33,414 bases of DNA. It comes from Balneolales bacterium (lineage in GTDB: Bacteria; Bacteroidota; Rhodothermia; Balneolales; Natronogracilivirgulaceae). The stretch is from assembly GCA_007133995.1 (NCBI GenBank), contig SLLP01000080.1, positions 1 to 33,414 on the forward strand, written 5' to 3'. The notes under the pieces were generated by a model. The model worked only from the letters and a program-made list of their open reading frames with translations. It was not told where the DNA came from and ran no database searches. The position numbers were made by a program, and so were the translations under genes. Numbering within the stretch: position 1 is the first letter of the stretch; the number at the start of each line of letters is the position of its first letter. Shown piece after piece: positions 8,749 to 17,120 of this stretch.

Positions 8749-8780
8749 CAAATTTACGACAATAAGAGGCATTTTGCGAA
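8749..8780 (-). promoter_or_regulatory. Candidate promoter for the mreBCD-mrdA-rodA operon
   Basis: On the minus strand the sequence TAAATTTG (8756-8749) exactly matches the Bacteroidota -7 box TAnnTTTG. Twenty bases upstream is TTCG (8780-8777), one base off the -33 TTTG element, at the spacing expected for this promoter class. Transcription would begin near 8742, about 37 bases before the mreB ATG. The match is direct; promoter activity is inferred, and about one exact TAnnTTTG would be expected by chance in all the intergenic DNA here. Confidence 0.5.
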
Positions 8781-8844
8781 TTTCTTTCGCGAATTAATTG
8801 AAAAAACACGTTTAACTTTCTTTCATTTCAAAGGTCTGATACGC

Positions 8845-10533
8845 TTAGTGCCGGAAATGCCGGACTCCGGTAAATATCATCGCAATCCCTAGTTCATCCG
8901 CTTTTTTGATTACCTCGTCGTCACGAATGCTGCCACCCGGTTGAATCACAGCTGAGGCTCCGGCCCTGGCCGCCTCCTCCACACCGTCAGCAAAAGGAAA
9001 GAAGGCATCGGATGCGACAACAGAACCTTTCAAACTGTGCCCGAACCGTTCCGCTTTCTGTGCAGCTATTCGGGAAGAGTCAACACGGTTGGGCTGACCT
9101 GTGCCAACTCCTACGGTTTGCATATCATTGGCATAAACGATGGCGTTTGATTTTACAAGCTTGGCGATAATCCATGCAAATTCGAGATTTGCCTGCTGTT
9201 CGCGATCAGGTTTAACTTGTGTAACTATCTTGCGCGTCTCTCGTCTGAAACCCGTGTCGGCATGTTGCCAAAGGTACCCACCCACAGTCGATCGAACCTG
9301 GGGCACCGATCCGTCCGGCCATTTCCGTATACGGATCAGCCTTCTATTCGATTTGCGGGTCAGCAGCTCCAGAGCATCGTCAGAAAAATCAGGTGCAAGA
9401 ATGATTTCGCTGAATATCCTGTCAACACTTTCAGCCGTCTCTGAATCAACCGGTCGGTTGAAAAGGATAATACCGCCAAAAGGAGATATGGTGTCGGTTG
9501 AAAAGGCTTTCTCCCATGCTTCCGAAGGTGTGTCAGCCAGGGCCGCACCACAGGGGAGGCTATGTTTGAAAATGCCACAGAGTGCCTGGGTTGAGTCGAT
9601 GAAATCGGCACCAAGCAGAAGGGCAGCTTCCATATCAAGATAATTATTATAGCTCAGTTCCTTCCCGTGAAAACAATCAATAAATTGACCTGGATCACCA
9701 TAGACAGCCCCGGCCTGATGTGGATTTTCTCCATAGCGCAGCTTCTGGAAAAGCGGGGCCTTCAGATATACCGTATGGCTGATTTCTGGCTTAAGTTCAG
9801 ATCCCGGCCCTATATCGGAAGTTGACTCCGACTCAAAAACCTGTTTCTGCATATTATTCAAAGATTGCACGGACTCATGTGTATGATCCCGCGCATCCTC
9901 AAACAGTTTTTCGATTTCGCCTAAAAGGTGGGTTGATATGGCCAGGTCATAGGATGCCGTCAGCGAAAAGGCACTTGCTGCAAATGAAGCTCTTGTTGCT
10001 GCACTGATACTCCCATTGTTCCGGTCGATTTCTCCAAGTATTTTCACATATTGCTCCGGATGGGTTACAATGCAGACGTTCTCAAAGTTTTTTGCCGAAG
10101 CGCGAACCATGGCAGGTCCACCAATGTCTATGTTCTCAATTGCGTGTTCGGTATCATCTGGCCGTGATGCAATTGCCTCACCAAACGGATAAAGATTCAC
10201 AACCACGAGCTGTATGGGTTTAATCTCCAGCTTATCCAGGGTCTCTGCGTGCTCCCTGAGTCCTGGCCGGGCAAGCAAGCCCCCGTGAATTTTTGGATGC
10301 AACGTCTTAACCCGCCCATTCAGACACTCCGGAAATCCGGTGATCTCCGATACATCGGTTACTGGGATTCCTGATTCCCGCAGAAGCCGGGCTGTTCCAC
10401 CTGTGGAAATAATTTCAATCTGATGTTTGTGCAGACCGGATGCAAACTCCAGGATTTCGGTTTTATCTGATACGGAAATCAGCGCCCGCTTTACGGACAC
10501 ATTTTGCTTTTTTTTGATATAATTTGAAGCCAT
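8845..10533 (-). CDS. purH: Bifunctional AICAR transformylase / IMP cyclohydrolase
   Basis: PurH catalyses the last two steps of IMP synthesis. The N-terminal ~200 residues are the MGS-like IMP cyclohydrolase domain: ALISVSDKTEILEFA, ISTGGTARLL, VTDVSEITGFPE, GRVKTLHPKIHGGLLAR and VVNLYPF. The rest is the AICAR transformylase domain: LRYGENPHQ (~265-273), FKHSLPCG with the catalytic lysine-histidine pair, PFGGII, VGTGQPNRVDSSRIA, and the C-terminal AMIFTGVRHFRH. At 562 residues it is somewhat longer than the usual ~510-530, mainly because the linker between domains (~residues 207-257) is polar and extended. It lies downstream of purN with a 121-base gap, which may hold its own promoter. Confidence 0.97.
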   Translation of the reverse strand: MASNYIKKKQNVSVKRALISVSDKTEILEFASGLHKHQIEIISTGGTARLLRESGIPVTDVSEITGFPECLNGRVKTLHPKIHGGLLARPGLREHAETLDKLEIKPIQLVVVNLYPFGEAIASRPDDTEHAIENIDIGGPAMVRASAKNFENVCIVTHPEQYVKILGEIDRNNGSISAATRASFAASAFSLTASYDLAISTHLLGEIEKLFEDARDHTHESVQSLNNMQKQVFESESTSDIGPGSELKPEISHTVYLKAPLFQKLRYGENPHQAGAVYGDPGQFIDCFHGKELSYNNYLDMEAALLLGADFIDSTQALCGIFKHSLPCGAALADTPSEAWEKAFSTDTISPFGGIILFNRPVDSETAESVDRIFSEIILAPDFSDDALELLTRKSNRRLIRIRKWPDGSVPQVRSTVGGYLWQHADTGFRRETRKIVTQVKPDREQQANLEFAWIIAKLVKSNAIVYANDMQTVGVGTGQPNRVDSSRIAAQKAERFGHSLKGSVVASDAFFPFADGVEEAARAGASAVIQPGGSIRDDEVIKKADELGIAMIFTGVRHFRH

Positions 10534-10654
10534 ATAATTGTTGGGGATAATATTGCTGGGTCTGTGTATTAACCTGGCATCTTTGCGATGGATATTGTTG
10601 TTTTATGGTCGCTGCATTCGTTGGCAATGTTACACTAACGCAATGACTTAGATC

Positions 10655-11245
10655 TCAGTAATTGGATAGCAGGAAACGTACAACTTTCGGATAAAGTAAA
10701 TGCTCCTGTTTGAGCACTTTGGCCGCAAGTGTTTCTGCAGTGTCTTCTGTGGATACAGGAACTTTGATTTGTGCGATGACCGGACCCGCATCATAGTCAC
10801 TTGATACAAAGTGAACCGTGCAGCCGGATTCTTTCTCCCGGTTGTCGATTACGGCCCGGTGTACCCGCATCCCATACCATCCTTTGCCCCCGTATTTGGG
10901 AAGCAGAGCAGGGTGGATGTTGATGATTTTCCTTGGATAGCGCTCGATAATGTGATCAGGTATCTTTTTCAGATAGCCGGCAAGTACAATAAGATGTGGT
11001 GCTTCCCGATCCAGGATGTCAGCCAGTTTTTTTGTGTAGTCTGCCGGATTGTCAAAATCCGTTGGGGATATCAATATCGTACGGATATCGTGTTCCGTTG
11101 CATAATCAAGGACGCCCGCATCCGGATTGTCACAAATAAGTGCCGCAATCCTTGCTGGAATCTCCTTTTTCAGGACAGACTGGTGCAAGGTCTTGAAGTT
11201 GGAGCCCGATCCGGAGGCGAAAACGACGATTCTTTTCTTATTCAA
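10655..11245 (-). CDS. purN: Phosphoribosylglycinamide formyltransferase (GART)
   Basis: PurN transfers a formyl group from 10-formyltetrahydrofolate to GAR, the third step of purine synthesis. The 196-residue length is typical. VFASGSGSNFKTL (~residues 8-20) is the phosphate-binding loop. IINIHPALLPKYGGKGWYG carries the catalytic Asn and His, and SDYDAGPVI carries the catalytic Asp. The start is TTG (11245-11243), which overlaps the TGA stop of the preceding LD-carboxypeptidase gene in a 4-base TTGA overlap. No better ATG exists before the phosphate loop, so the TTG is accepted. purH follows downstream, making a small purine pair within a mixed operon. Confidence 0.95.
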   Translation of the reverse strand: MNKKRIVVFASGSGSNFKTLHQSVLKKEIPARIAALICDNPDAGVLDYATEHDIRTILISPTDFDNPADYTKKLADILDREAPHLIVLAGYLKKIPDHIIERYPRKIINIHPALLPKYGGKGWYGMRVHRAVIDNREKESGCTVHFVSSDYDAGPVIAQIKVPVSTEDTAETLAAKVLKQEHLLYPKVVRFLLSNY

Positions 11246-12165
11246 TGTTCAAATATGCTGTCTTTACTGGTGATTTTTACCGTATTACCGAATGAAATGG
11301 ACACTTCCACGCCAAGCGGGAAAGGGATCTTATGGTCAATATGACCATAAGGAACATCCGTGATTACTGGAAGTTCTGTATCTTTCAGCAATCGATCCAG
11401 AACTTTTTCCATGGACGGGATATCGTCAAAGATTTCTTTCTCCGGCGGTGAAAAAGAACCGAAAATGACGGCATTGGCTTCTTCAAACCATCCGGCCAAC
11501 TTGGCCTGCCACAAATACCCTTCGGTTTTGTGCCGAGGTTCACCAACGTCTTCAAGGATGGGGATACTGGCACTCATTTCAGGGAAATAGGGAGATCCAG
11601 CCAGCTTGGCACCGACCGAAAGTGTACCGGGAAGTGCTATGCCCTGAACCTCTCCACTACTACGATTTGTCGGAACGTTCAGATTGTAATCGATTTTACC
11701 GGTATGCATGAAGTTCCAAAATGAATTCTCAAAATCGGGATGTACCGTATTCACATAAAAATCGGTTGCCGGCATTCCGGCAGAGAGAGACGGCAGACCC
11801 GTTTTTGCGTAGATACCCCATTCCAGTGCGGTTATGTCACTGTACCCGATCATTAGTTTGCGGGCTGATTTAATGTCATTGTAATCGAGCAGCGGAAGCA
11901 TGGCACTGCTGCCAAAACCGCCTCTTGCAAAAAAAATTATATCCACAGAGGAGTCATTGACAAGATCCATCAATTCAGATGCGCGCTTTTCTGCATTGCC
12001 TGCAAGGTAGTTGTCCCTTGCATGGCAACTCGGCTTGACAATGGCACGATAGCCTCGTTTTTCAAAGTAGGCGACGCCATTTTTTAATCTTTGAGGGTCA
12101 ATGGGGGAGGAGGGTGCCATCACACCTATGGTTCCATTGGCAGGCAGCGGTCGGAGTTTTACCAT
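11242..12165 (-). CDS. LD-carboxypeptidase (peptidase family S66, LdcA-like)
   Basis: S66 enzymes remove the terminal D-alanine from murein tetrapeptides during peptidoglycan recycling, usually in the cytoplasm. The 307-residue protein has no signal peptide. IGVMAPSSPID opens the fold, IIFFARGGFGSSAMLPLLD is the family's conserved RGG.G motif, and LMIGYSDITALEW holds the nucleophilic serine (S109). The charge-relay Glu should lie in ILEDVGEP and the His in DVPYGHIDHK. The gene lies 11 bases after the AI-2E-family gene and overlaps purN by four bases. An immunity-type MccF protein is the alternative within S66, but the housekeeping context favours murein recycling. Confidence 0.85.
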   Translation of the reverse strand: MVKLRPLPANGTIGVMAPSSPIDPQRLKNGVAYFEKRGYRAIVKPSCHARDNYLAGNAEKRASELMDLVNDSSVDIIFFARGGFGSSAMLPLLDYNDIKSARKLMIGYSDITALEWGIYAKTGLPSLSAGMPATDFYVNTVHPDFENSFWNFMHTGKIDYNLNVPTNRSSGEVQGIALPGTLSVGAKLAGSPYFPEMSASIPILEDVGEPRHKTEGYLWQAKLAGWFEEANAVIFGSFSPPEKEIFDDIPSMEKVLDRLLKDTELPVITDVPYGHIDHKIPFPLGVEVSISFGNTVKITSKDSIFEH

Positions 12166-12176
12166 GGTTGATTTTT

Positions 12177-13247
12177 CTACTTCGTTTCGACAGGGCTGAA
12201 CACTTTATAGTTTTCAAGGCTCCAGGTGATTTGCTTGAACGTAATTACGATAGTGGCAGTGATGGGCACTGCAATCAGCATTCCGAATATCCCGGCCAGT
12301 TCCGCACCGGTCATGACAACAAACAGGATCACCAGGGGGTGCAGATTGGCTGATCGTGAGAAAAGTGTTGGCTGGACTACAGTGACATCAATGATCTGTG
12401 TGATGAGAATTGCGGAAAAAACATAGATAACCAATGAGAAATCACCTGTTTCCAGAATAGAAACAATGATGGAGAGAATGTAGCCGATTACAGGTCCGAA
12501 ATAGGGTATGATATTGGCTACACCTACGGAAATACCCACTGAAAGTGCATTATTAAGGCCTGCAAAACTAAGGGTGATGGTCGCAGTGGTGGCGATAATG
12601 ATGCTTTGTAAACCGACACTTTTGAAATAGGTGACCAGTCGTTTCTCAACTTTTTCAATGCCGGTAAGAACGGTTTCAAAGTATCGGTTGGGAATAATCT
12701 GGAGCACGTTGCGACGAAGTTTGGCTCCGTCTTTGAGAATGAAAAAGGTTGCAAACGGAATTACGATAAATGCCCAGAAGATGTTTGCAAAAATACCAAA
12801 TATGTTATTGATGGTTTGAGAAATGTCATCTGTATGAAATAGCACTGCCACGGCATTTGGAACATTGTCACGTAGAAATCCTTCTGGAAGAAACGGCATT
12901 CTTTCCAGGATCTGTTCTTCAATTTCTGTGGTAACAGCAAGTACGGCATCCAGATTCAACTGTTGCCCGAGCATGATAACCTGGTTGGCGATAGCAGGAA
13001 GGATCGTACTGGAGAACCAAACCAGAAGCAGGACAAGCGAAGATATGACAAGGCTGATAGCCAGTGTCCGGTTCATTCCAACAGATTGCATCCGGTTAAC
13101 AAAGGGATCCAGAATGTAAGATATAACCAGAGCGATCAGAGCGTACAGTACAAGTGTGAAAAAGCGATAGAGAGCAGCCAGAACCAGTAAAACAACAACC
13201 AGTCCAATGACCAATCGAATAAAGCGTTCGATATTAAAGCTCTTCAT
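12177..13247 (-). CDS. AI-2E transporter family (PF01594-type) membrane protein
   Basis: The 356-residue protein has the family's arrangement. There are N-terminal membrane helices (~residues 8-45 and 60-85) and a long amphipathic region (~90-130). A cluster of helices then fills the C-terminal half, including NIIPYFGPVIGYILSIIVSI and FVVMTGAELAGIFGMLIAVP, both of which are strongly conserved signatures. Known members include TqsA-like proteins and a Na+/H+ antiporter, so the substrate cannot be named. Its start lies inside the end of recX (14-base overlap), and the LD-carboxypeptidase gene follows 11 bases after its stop. A murein or autoinducer role is only speculative. Confidence 0.85.
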   Translation of the reverse strand: MKSFNIERFIRLVIGLVVVLLVLAALYRFFTLVLYALIALVISYILDPFVNRMQSVGMNRTLAISLVISSLVLLLVWFSSTILPAIANQVIMLGQQLNLDAVLAVTTEIEEQILERMPFLPEGFLRDNVPNAVAVLFHTDDISQTINNIFGIFANIFWAFIVIPFATFFILKDGAKLRRNVLQIIPNRYFETVLTGIEKVEKRLVTYFKSVGLQSIIIATTATITLSFAGLNNALSVGISVGVANIIPYFGPVIGYILSIIVSILETGDFSLVIYVFSAILITQIIDVTVVQPTLFSRSANLHPLVILFVVMTGAELAGIFGMLIAVPITATIVITFKQITWSLENYKVFSPVETK

Positions 13248-13908
13248 TCTCCAGCTTATTTAACAGTTCATCGCATTTCTCAATCACAATATAGCCAGGA
13301 AACCCCCTTCGTATGAGAAAATCCACGAGTTTTTTCTTGCGCTTCAAACCCGGGTCGGTTCTCATCAGCCGTTTGGCGGCACTTTTGGCGGCCGCTTCAA
13401 GGGATTCGATCAGCTGCTGATCAGTAAACACGTTCTTCAGGGCAGCATCAATATACTGTTTTTTTAATCCTTTTTGGGCTAAAGACATGCGAATTTTCAC
13501 AGGACCCCATCCATGCAGCTCCTTTTTATTACTTGCAAAGCTCTTTGCGAAAAGGGCATCATCAAGATATCCTTTTTTAATAATGGCATTCAGAGCTTCC
13601 TGCGCGTCTTCTCCGGTATGGCCCTTCGCCTGGCATTTTTTTATGATTTCACTTGAACTGTGATTTCTGACAGCCAGCCATCGGTAAATCTGATTGTTTA
13701 TGCGATGTATCCGTTCTGCTTTGACAAGTTCCCTGTATTGCTCTCTTGTGATTATATCGCCAGTTTTGATTCCGGATTTATCTATGACATCGCGGTAAAA
13801 TCCATCGAGGAAGGTATCTTCAATAAATAGCGATACCCGGTCCCTTTTCTTTTTCTGAGCGATAATATCGGTACATCGCCCCGGGAGGGGTAACGCAGAT
13901 TCATCCAT
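13234..13908 (-). CDS. recX: Regulatory protein RecX
   Basis: RecX binds RecA filaments and modulates recombinase activity. The 224-residue protein is made of tandem three-helix repeats. YRWLAVRNHSSSEIIKKCQA is the first (~residues 88-107), LNAIIKKGYLDDALFAKSFA follows, then GWGPVKIRMSLAQKGLKKQ, and last KKKLVDFLIRRGFPGYIVIE. The WLAVRNHSS.EI and GYLDD..FA pieces are the best family markers. An N-terminal ~70 residues (DRVSLFIEDTFLDGFYRDVI) match the extra N-terminal segment often seen in longer RecX proteins. It is 82 bases downstream of recA, the standard arrangement. Confidence 0.9.
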   Translation of the reverse strand: MDESALPLPGRCTDIIAQKKKRDRVSLFIEDTFLDGFYRDVIDKSGIKTGDIITREQYRELVKAERIHRINNQIYRWLAVRNHSSSEIIKKCQAKGHTGEDAQEALNAIIKKGYLDDALFAKSFASNKKELHGWGPVKIRMSLAQKGLKKQYIDAALKNVFTDQQLIESLEAAAKSAAKRLMRTDPGLKRKKKLVDFLIRRGFPGYIVIEKCDELLNKLENEEL

Positions 13909-13990
13909 GCAGTTCAGGAATTATTGATTGTCAGTTGAAGATGCATAAAGAGAGATGGAAAAAGTGATATAAAGCAATGACTGTGAAAAT

Positions 13991-15103
13991 CTAGTCCTTA
14001 CCTGCATCGCTTGCAGAAGCAACAGCTACTGGTGTAACTTTACCTGCAGATTTCTTCTTGTCGGAACTGCTGGTCTTGTCTGCTGTTGTGTCCTTACCAT
14101 CGTCCGGGTAGTGATCAGGCATTAGCTTACGTCTCACCATAATTTCGATTTCTGAGTTGAGCTTGGGATCCTCCTGGAGGAATTGCATGGCCGAATCGGT
14201 TCCCTGACCTATTGGCTCGCCGTCATAACGATACCAGCTGCCTCTCTTTTGAACAATGTCATATTGAACGGCAAGGTCCAACAGCTCCGCAATGCGGGAT
14301 ATGCCCTGGCCATACATGATATTGAATTCGCAGGTCTTGAATGGTGGTGCTACCTTGTTTTTAACCACTTTGACCTTGGTACGATTGCCGATAACATCAT
14401 CTCCCCGCTTGATTGCCCCAATACGCCGGATATCAATTCTGACTGAGGAATAGAACTTGAGTGCTTTACCACCGGTTGTAGTTTCCGGATTACCGAACAT
14501 TACACCGATTTTTTCTCTGAGCTGGTTGATAAAGATGACGGCTGTGTGAGTGCGGTTGACCACACCTGTGAGCTTGCGGAGGGCCTGGGACATCAGCCGT
14601 GCCTGAAGTCCGACCTGTGAGTCGCCCATCTCACCGTCCAGCTCCGCTCGCGGAACCAGTGCAGCCACAGAATCAATCACAACGACATCAAGTGCAGCCG
14701 ACCGGATCAGGGTTTCTGCGATCTCCAGAGCCTGCTCGCCGCTATCGGGCTGTGATATGAGCAGTTCATCAATTTTTATACCCAGTGCTTTACCGTATTT
14801 GGGATCAAATGCATGTTCCGCATCGATGAGTGCCGCATGTCCACCTGCTTTTTGCGCCTCGGCAATGACATGCAGGGCGAGTGTGGTTTTACCACTCGAT
14901 TCCGGTCCATATATCTCGGTTACACGACCACGCGGGATGCCGCCCACCCCAAGAACGTGGTCCACAAGCATTGATCCTGTAGATATGCACGGGATGTTCT
15001 CAATGGGTTGGTCGCCCAGCCGCATGATGGTTCCTTTGCCGTACTGTTTTTCAATCTGGCCAACCGCCAAATCTATTGCTTTTCTGCGTTCATTATCAGA
15101 CAT
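13991..15103 (-). CDS. recA: Recombinase RecA
   Basis: RecA forms ATP-dependent filaments on single-stranded DNA, drives strand exchange and triggers SOS cleavage. Key motifs: GPESSGKT Walker A (66-73), ALIDAEHAFDPKYGKALGI, VVVIDSVAALVPRAEL (Walker B), the loop-1 region EMGDSQVGLQARLMSQALRK, and loop 2 with FINQLREKIGVMFGNPETTT. The C-terminal domain is followed by a ~40-residue acidic and lysine-rich tail (KDTTADKTSSSDKKKSAGK). The 370 residues are slightly longer than E. coli RecA. A clear Shine-Dalgarno (AAGGAG) supports the start. No recognisable LexA box was found upstream. Confidence 0.98.
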   Translation of the reverse strand: MSDNERRKAIDLAVGQIEKQYGKGTIMRLGDQPIENIPCISTGSMLVDHVLGVGGIPRGRVTEIYGPESSGKTTLALHVIAEAQKAGGHAALIDAEHAFDPKYGKALGIKIDELLISQPDSGEQALEIAETLIRSAALDVVVIDSVAALVPRAELDGEMGDSQVGLQARLMSQALRKLTGVVNRTHTAVIFINQLREKIGVMFGNPETTTGGKALKFYSSVRIDIRRIGAIKRGDDVIGNRTKVKVVKNKVAPPFKTCEFNIMYGQGISRIAELLDLAVQYDIVQKRGSWYRYDGEPIGQGTDSAMQFLQEDPKLNSEIEIMVRRKLMPDHYPDDGKDTTADKTSSSDKKKSAGKVTPVAVASASDAGKD

Positions 15104-15112
15104 GGATTTTCA

Positions 15113-15118
15113 CTCCTT
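15113..15118 (-). promoter_or_regulatory. Ribosome binding site of recA
   Basis: AAGGAG on the minus strand lies nine bases before the recA ATG. It stands out because most genes in this window lack a recognisable Shine-Dalgarno, as is common in Bacteroidota relatives, so it probably marks a strongly translated gene. Confidence 0.7.
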
Positions 15119-15397
15119 GGGTATATGTGTAAAATATGTTTGAATATAATTTCTTTTTGCAATAAAACCAAAATTGCAATAGATCTTCTTTATCAATATA
15201 GACAGGGAACCGAAACAAAACTTACAATCCATTTAGTGATAAATCCACTAAAAATATCGCTCTTTTGTGATATTGCCGGACGATCTGTGTTTGAGCATAG
15301 ACTGTCCATCGATATCAGCAACGAGAATTCTTATCTTGGTCGTGATTCACATGCCGTAACAAACACGGATGAAGTTCTGAAATAATTTACATGACAA
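15119..15397. other. Intergenic region between divergent recA and tatD-family gene
   Basis: This AT-rich stretch must contain the recA promoter and the tatD promoter. On the plus strand TATGTTTG at 15135-15142 matches TAnnTTTG exactly but lacks a -33 box at good spacing, so I rate it weakly. A plus-strand frame stays open from upstream through 15385, only 12 bases before tatD. Its last ~50 codons (after GTG at ~15236) have no recognisable motif, and I do not call it a gene. No hairpin terminator or riboswitch was recognised. Confidence 0.4.
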
Positions 15398-16159
15398 ATG
15401 ATTGATACTCACTCCCATATTTACCTGCCGCAATTTTCAAAAGACTTGTCCCATGTGCTGAACCGAGCTGCAGAGGCGGGAATTACCGACATCATGATGC
15501 CGGCAATTGACTTCGGTTCTTTGGATCAGATGGATGCGCTTCATCATCCGCATATCCGGTTTCACAGGATGACCGGCATTCACCCCTGTGATGTGAACAG
15601 CACGAAAGAGAGTACAGGCGATCGGCTTATTCAACTGGGCGAGTCGGATGAAATCATTGCCATAGGCGAGACAGGGCTGGACTACTACTGGTCAAAAGAT
15701 TACATCAACATTCAAAAAAAGAGCCTCAGAGAGCATTGCCAGGCCGCGAAAACACTGAACAAACCTGTAGTCCTGCACAACCGCGACAGTACGGAAGACC
15801 TGCTGGACATCATTGAAGAGCAGCAGGATGGACGCTTGCGAGGCGTCTGGCACTGTTTCAACGGTACATTGGAGCAGGGTCGACGAGCGTTGGACCTTGG
15901 GTTGTATCTGGGAATCGGCGGTGTGGTCACGTTCAAGAATGCAGGGGTGGACCGGGTAGTGGCGACTATGCCGCCAGACAGTCTGGTTCTCGAAACGGAT
16001 GCCCCCTATCTGGCGCCGGTACCCAAGCGGGGAAAACGGAATGAACCGTCATACATGAAATTCACGGCCGAAAAGCTTTCGGAGCTGTTTGAAATATCTC
16101 TTGAGGAGACGGACCGCATCACCACGGAAAATGCCCGCAGGCTGTTTCGTCTTTCCTGA
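15398..16159 (+). CDS. TatD-family metal-dependent deoxyribonuclease
   Basis: TatD enzymes are TIM-barrel hydrolases with 3'-5' exonuclease activity implicated in DNA repair and quality control. The 253-residue protein has MIDTHSHIYL with the metal-binding HxH (H5, H7). IAIGETGLDYYW carries the bridging glutamate, and VVLHNRDSTED and VWHCFNGT carry metal histidines. VLETDAPYLAPVPKRGKRNEP carries the last aspartate and the substrate loop. All ligands expected of the family are present. The ATG is set by the immediate HxH motif. It is monocistronic on the plus strand, divergent from recA and convergent with the ABC ATPase gene. TatD versus the YcfH/TatD-like subfamily cannot be separated by eye. 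Confidence 0.93.
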   Translation: MIDTHSHIYLPQFSKDLSHVLNRAAEAGITDIMMPAIDFGSLDQMDALHHPHIRFHRMTGIHPCDVNSTKESTGDRLIQLGESDEIIAIGETGLDYYWSKDYINIQKKSLREHCQAAKTLNKPVVLHNRDSTEDLLDIIEEQQDGRLRGVWHCFNGTLEQGRRALDLGLYLGIGGVVTFKNAGVDRVVATMPPDSLVLETDAPYLAPVPKRGKRNEPSYMKFTAEKLSELFEISLEETDRITTENARRLFRLS

Positions 16160-16191
16160 AACGAGTTGCATCCGCATTCATATTCATACCA

Positions 16192-16207
16192 CATCACATT
16201 CGTGATG
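16192..16207. terminator. Small inverted repeat between convergent genes
   Basis: CATCAC and GTGATG pair as a 6-bp stem with a 4-base loop, 33 bases after the tatD-family stop and within the 222-base gap shared with the convergent ABC ATPase gene. There is no proper T-run after it on either strand, so it is at best a weak terminator. The rest of the gap shows nothing else recognisable. Confidence 0.25.
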
Positions 16208-16381
16208 AATGATGATGTTTTGCAGCTCGTTCCGTCCGTCCGTATTTACATCCAGGAAAAAGGCAATCGGTGTCTGCATAATATTGTATTACATACTTGT
16301 GCTGATGCATGCCATAATCATCCCTGGAACCCGCCATGAGCCTGATAAAGCTATAATATCTTGCCTGATGTCTGCAAAATA

Positions 16382-17032
16382 TCAGGATCTGTCCTTCACC
16401 GGAAAAGTGATATAGTCGTCGCACAATTTGGCCAGGCTTCGGCGCAGGTGGCTGGAGACCAGGATGGTGCCGCCACTGCTTTTATACTCGTCCAACAGCT
16501 CAAGCGATGCCTTTTTACTCGATTCATCAAGTGCGCGGAACGGTTCATCTAGCAGAATGATCTCCGGCTGTGTGATGAGGCTGCAGGCCAGCATCGTCTT
16601 CTGCAGCATGCCGCTGGAGTAGGTACCGATCAGGTTTTCCCGCCGTTCGTCGAAATGGAGCCGTTCGAAGAGCGAGTCCATCCGGCGGGGCGATTCGCTG
16701 TCGTTCCACTTCTTGCGTGCCCGAAGGGTCCATTCCATCAGCTCATTGGCGCTCAGGTAGCCCGGAAGGTCCGCGGCATCGGTCACAATACCGATGTGCT
16801 GCAAAAACTTGTGCGGGGCATCGTAGATCGGCTCCCCGGAAAAAGTGATGGTCCCCTCGGTTGGGAACGCCGTGATAGAGACCAGGCGCAGGAACGTCGT
16901 CTTACCGGAACCGTTGGCACCGATGAGACCGGTAGCCGTACCCTTGGGGAAATGATGATTCATCCCTGATATGACCATGGGTCCGGTTCCGTACCGTTTG
17001 GACAACTGTTTGACTTTCAAGAAATCAGTCAT
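16382..17032 (-). CDS. ABC transporter ATP-binding protein
   Basis: This is a 216-residue nucleotide-binding subunit. GANGSGKT (38-45) is Walker A, TDAADLPGYLSANELMEW is the Q-loop/X region, YSSGMLQKTMLACSLI is a degenerate signature (SSGM in place of LSGG), IILLDEPFRALD is Walker B with the D-loop, and VSSHLRRSL holds the H-loop histidine. It is short, like the ATPases of single-permease exporters such as the CcmA or ABC-2 type. The preceding gene in the same direction, 100 bases upstream, is a polytopic membrane protein that looks like its permease. The substrate is unknown. The two genes and pdxB lie in DNA that is more GC-rich than the flanking mre and right-end regions. Confidence 0.9.
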   Translation of the reverse strand: MTDFLKVKQLSKRYGTGPMVISGMNHHFPKGTATGLIGANGSGKTTFLRLVSITAFPTEGTITFSGEPIYDAPHKFLQHIGIVTDAADLPGYLSANELMEWTLRARKKWNDSESPRRMDSLFERLHFDERRENLIGTYSSGMLQKTMLACSLITQPEIILLDEPFRALDESSKKASLELLDEYKSSGGTILVSSHLRRSLAKLCDDYITFPVKDRS

Positions 17033-17054
17033 GTGGATGGTGTTTGGCTATGTA

Positions 17055-17071
17055 AATCAGAATTTCTGATT
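17055..17071. repeat. Perfect 8-bp-arm palindrome in the permease-ATPase spacer
   Basis: AATCAGAA and TTCTGATT are separated by one base, 23 bases upstream of the ATPase start on the minus strand. It could be a dimeric regulator site or an RNA hairpin controlling the ATPase cistron. No poly-T follows on the minus strand, so it is not a standard terminator. Confidence 0.45.
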
Positions 17072-17120
17072 CTCTGGTTGGGAAATTTCTTGTTCTTAGG
17101 ATTTGCTGCAGATCATGATG

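Noticed and set aside
15135..15142. TATGTTTG as a promoter for the tatD-family gene
   Set aside because: The -7 match is exact but there is no -33 element at 19-21 bases, the leader would be ~250 bases, and about one such match is expected by chance in the intergenic DNA.
15008..15385. Plus-strand open frame ending 12 bases before the tatD-family gene
   Set aside because: The first third is antisense to recA, and the remainder shows no recognisable domain or ribosome site. It is probably non-coding leader DNA.
16209..16415. Small hydrophobic plus-strand frame (68 codons) in the tatD/ABC gap
   Set aside because: It overlaps the end of the ABC ATPase gene on the opposite strand and has no ribosome site or known motif.
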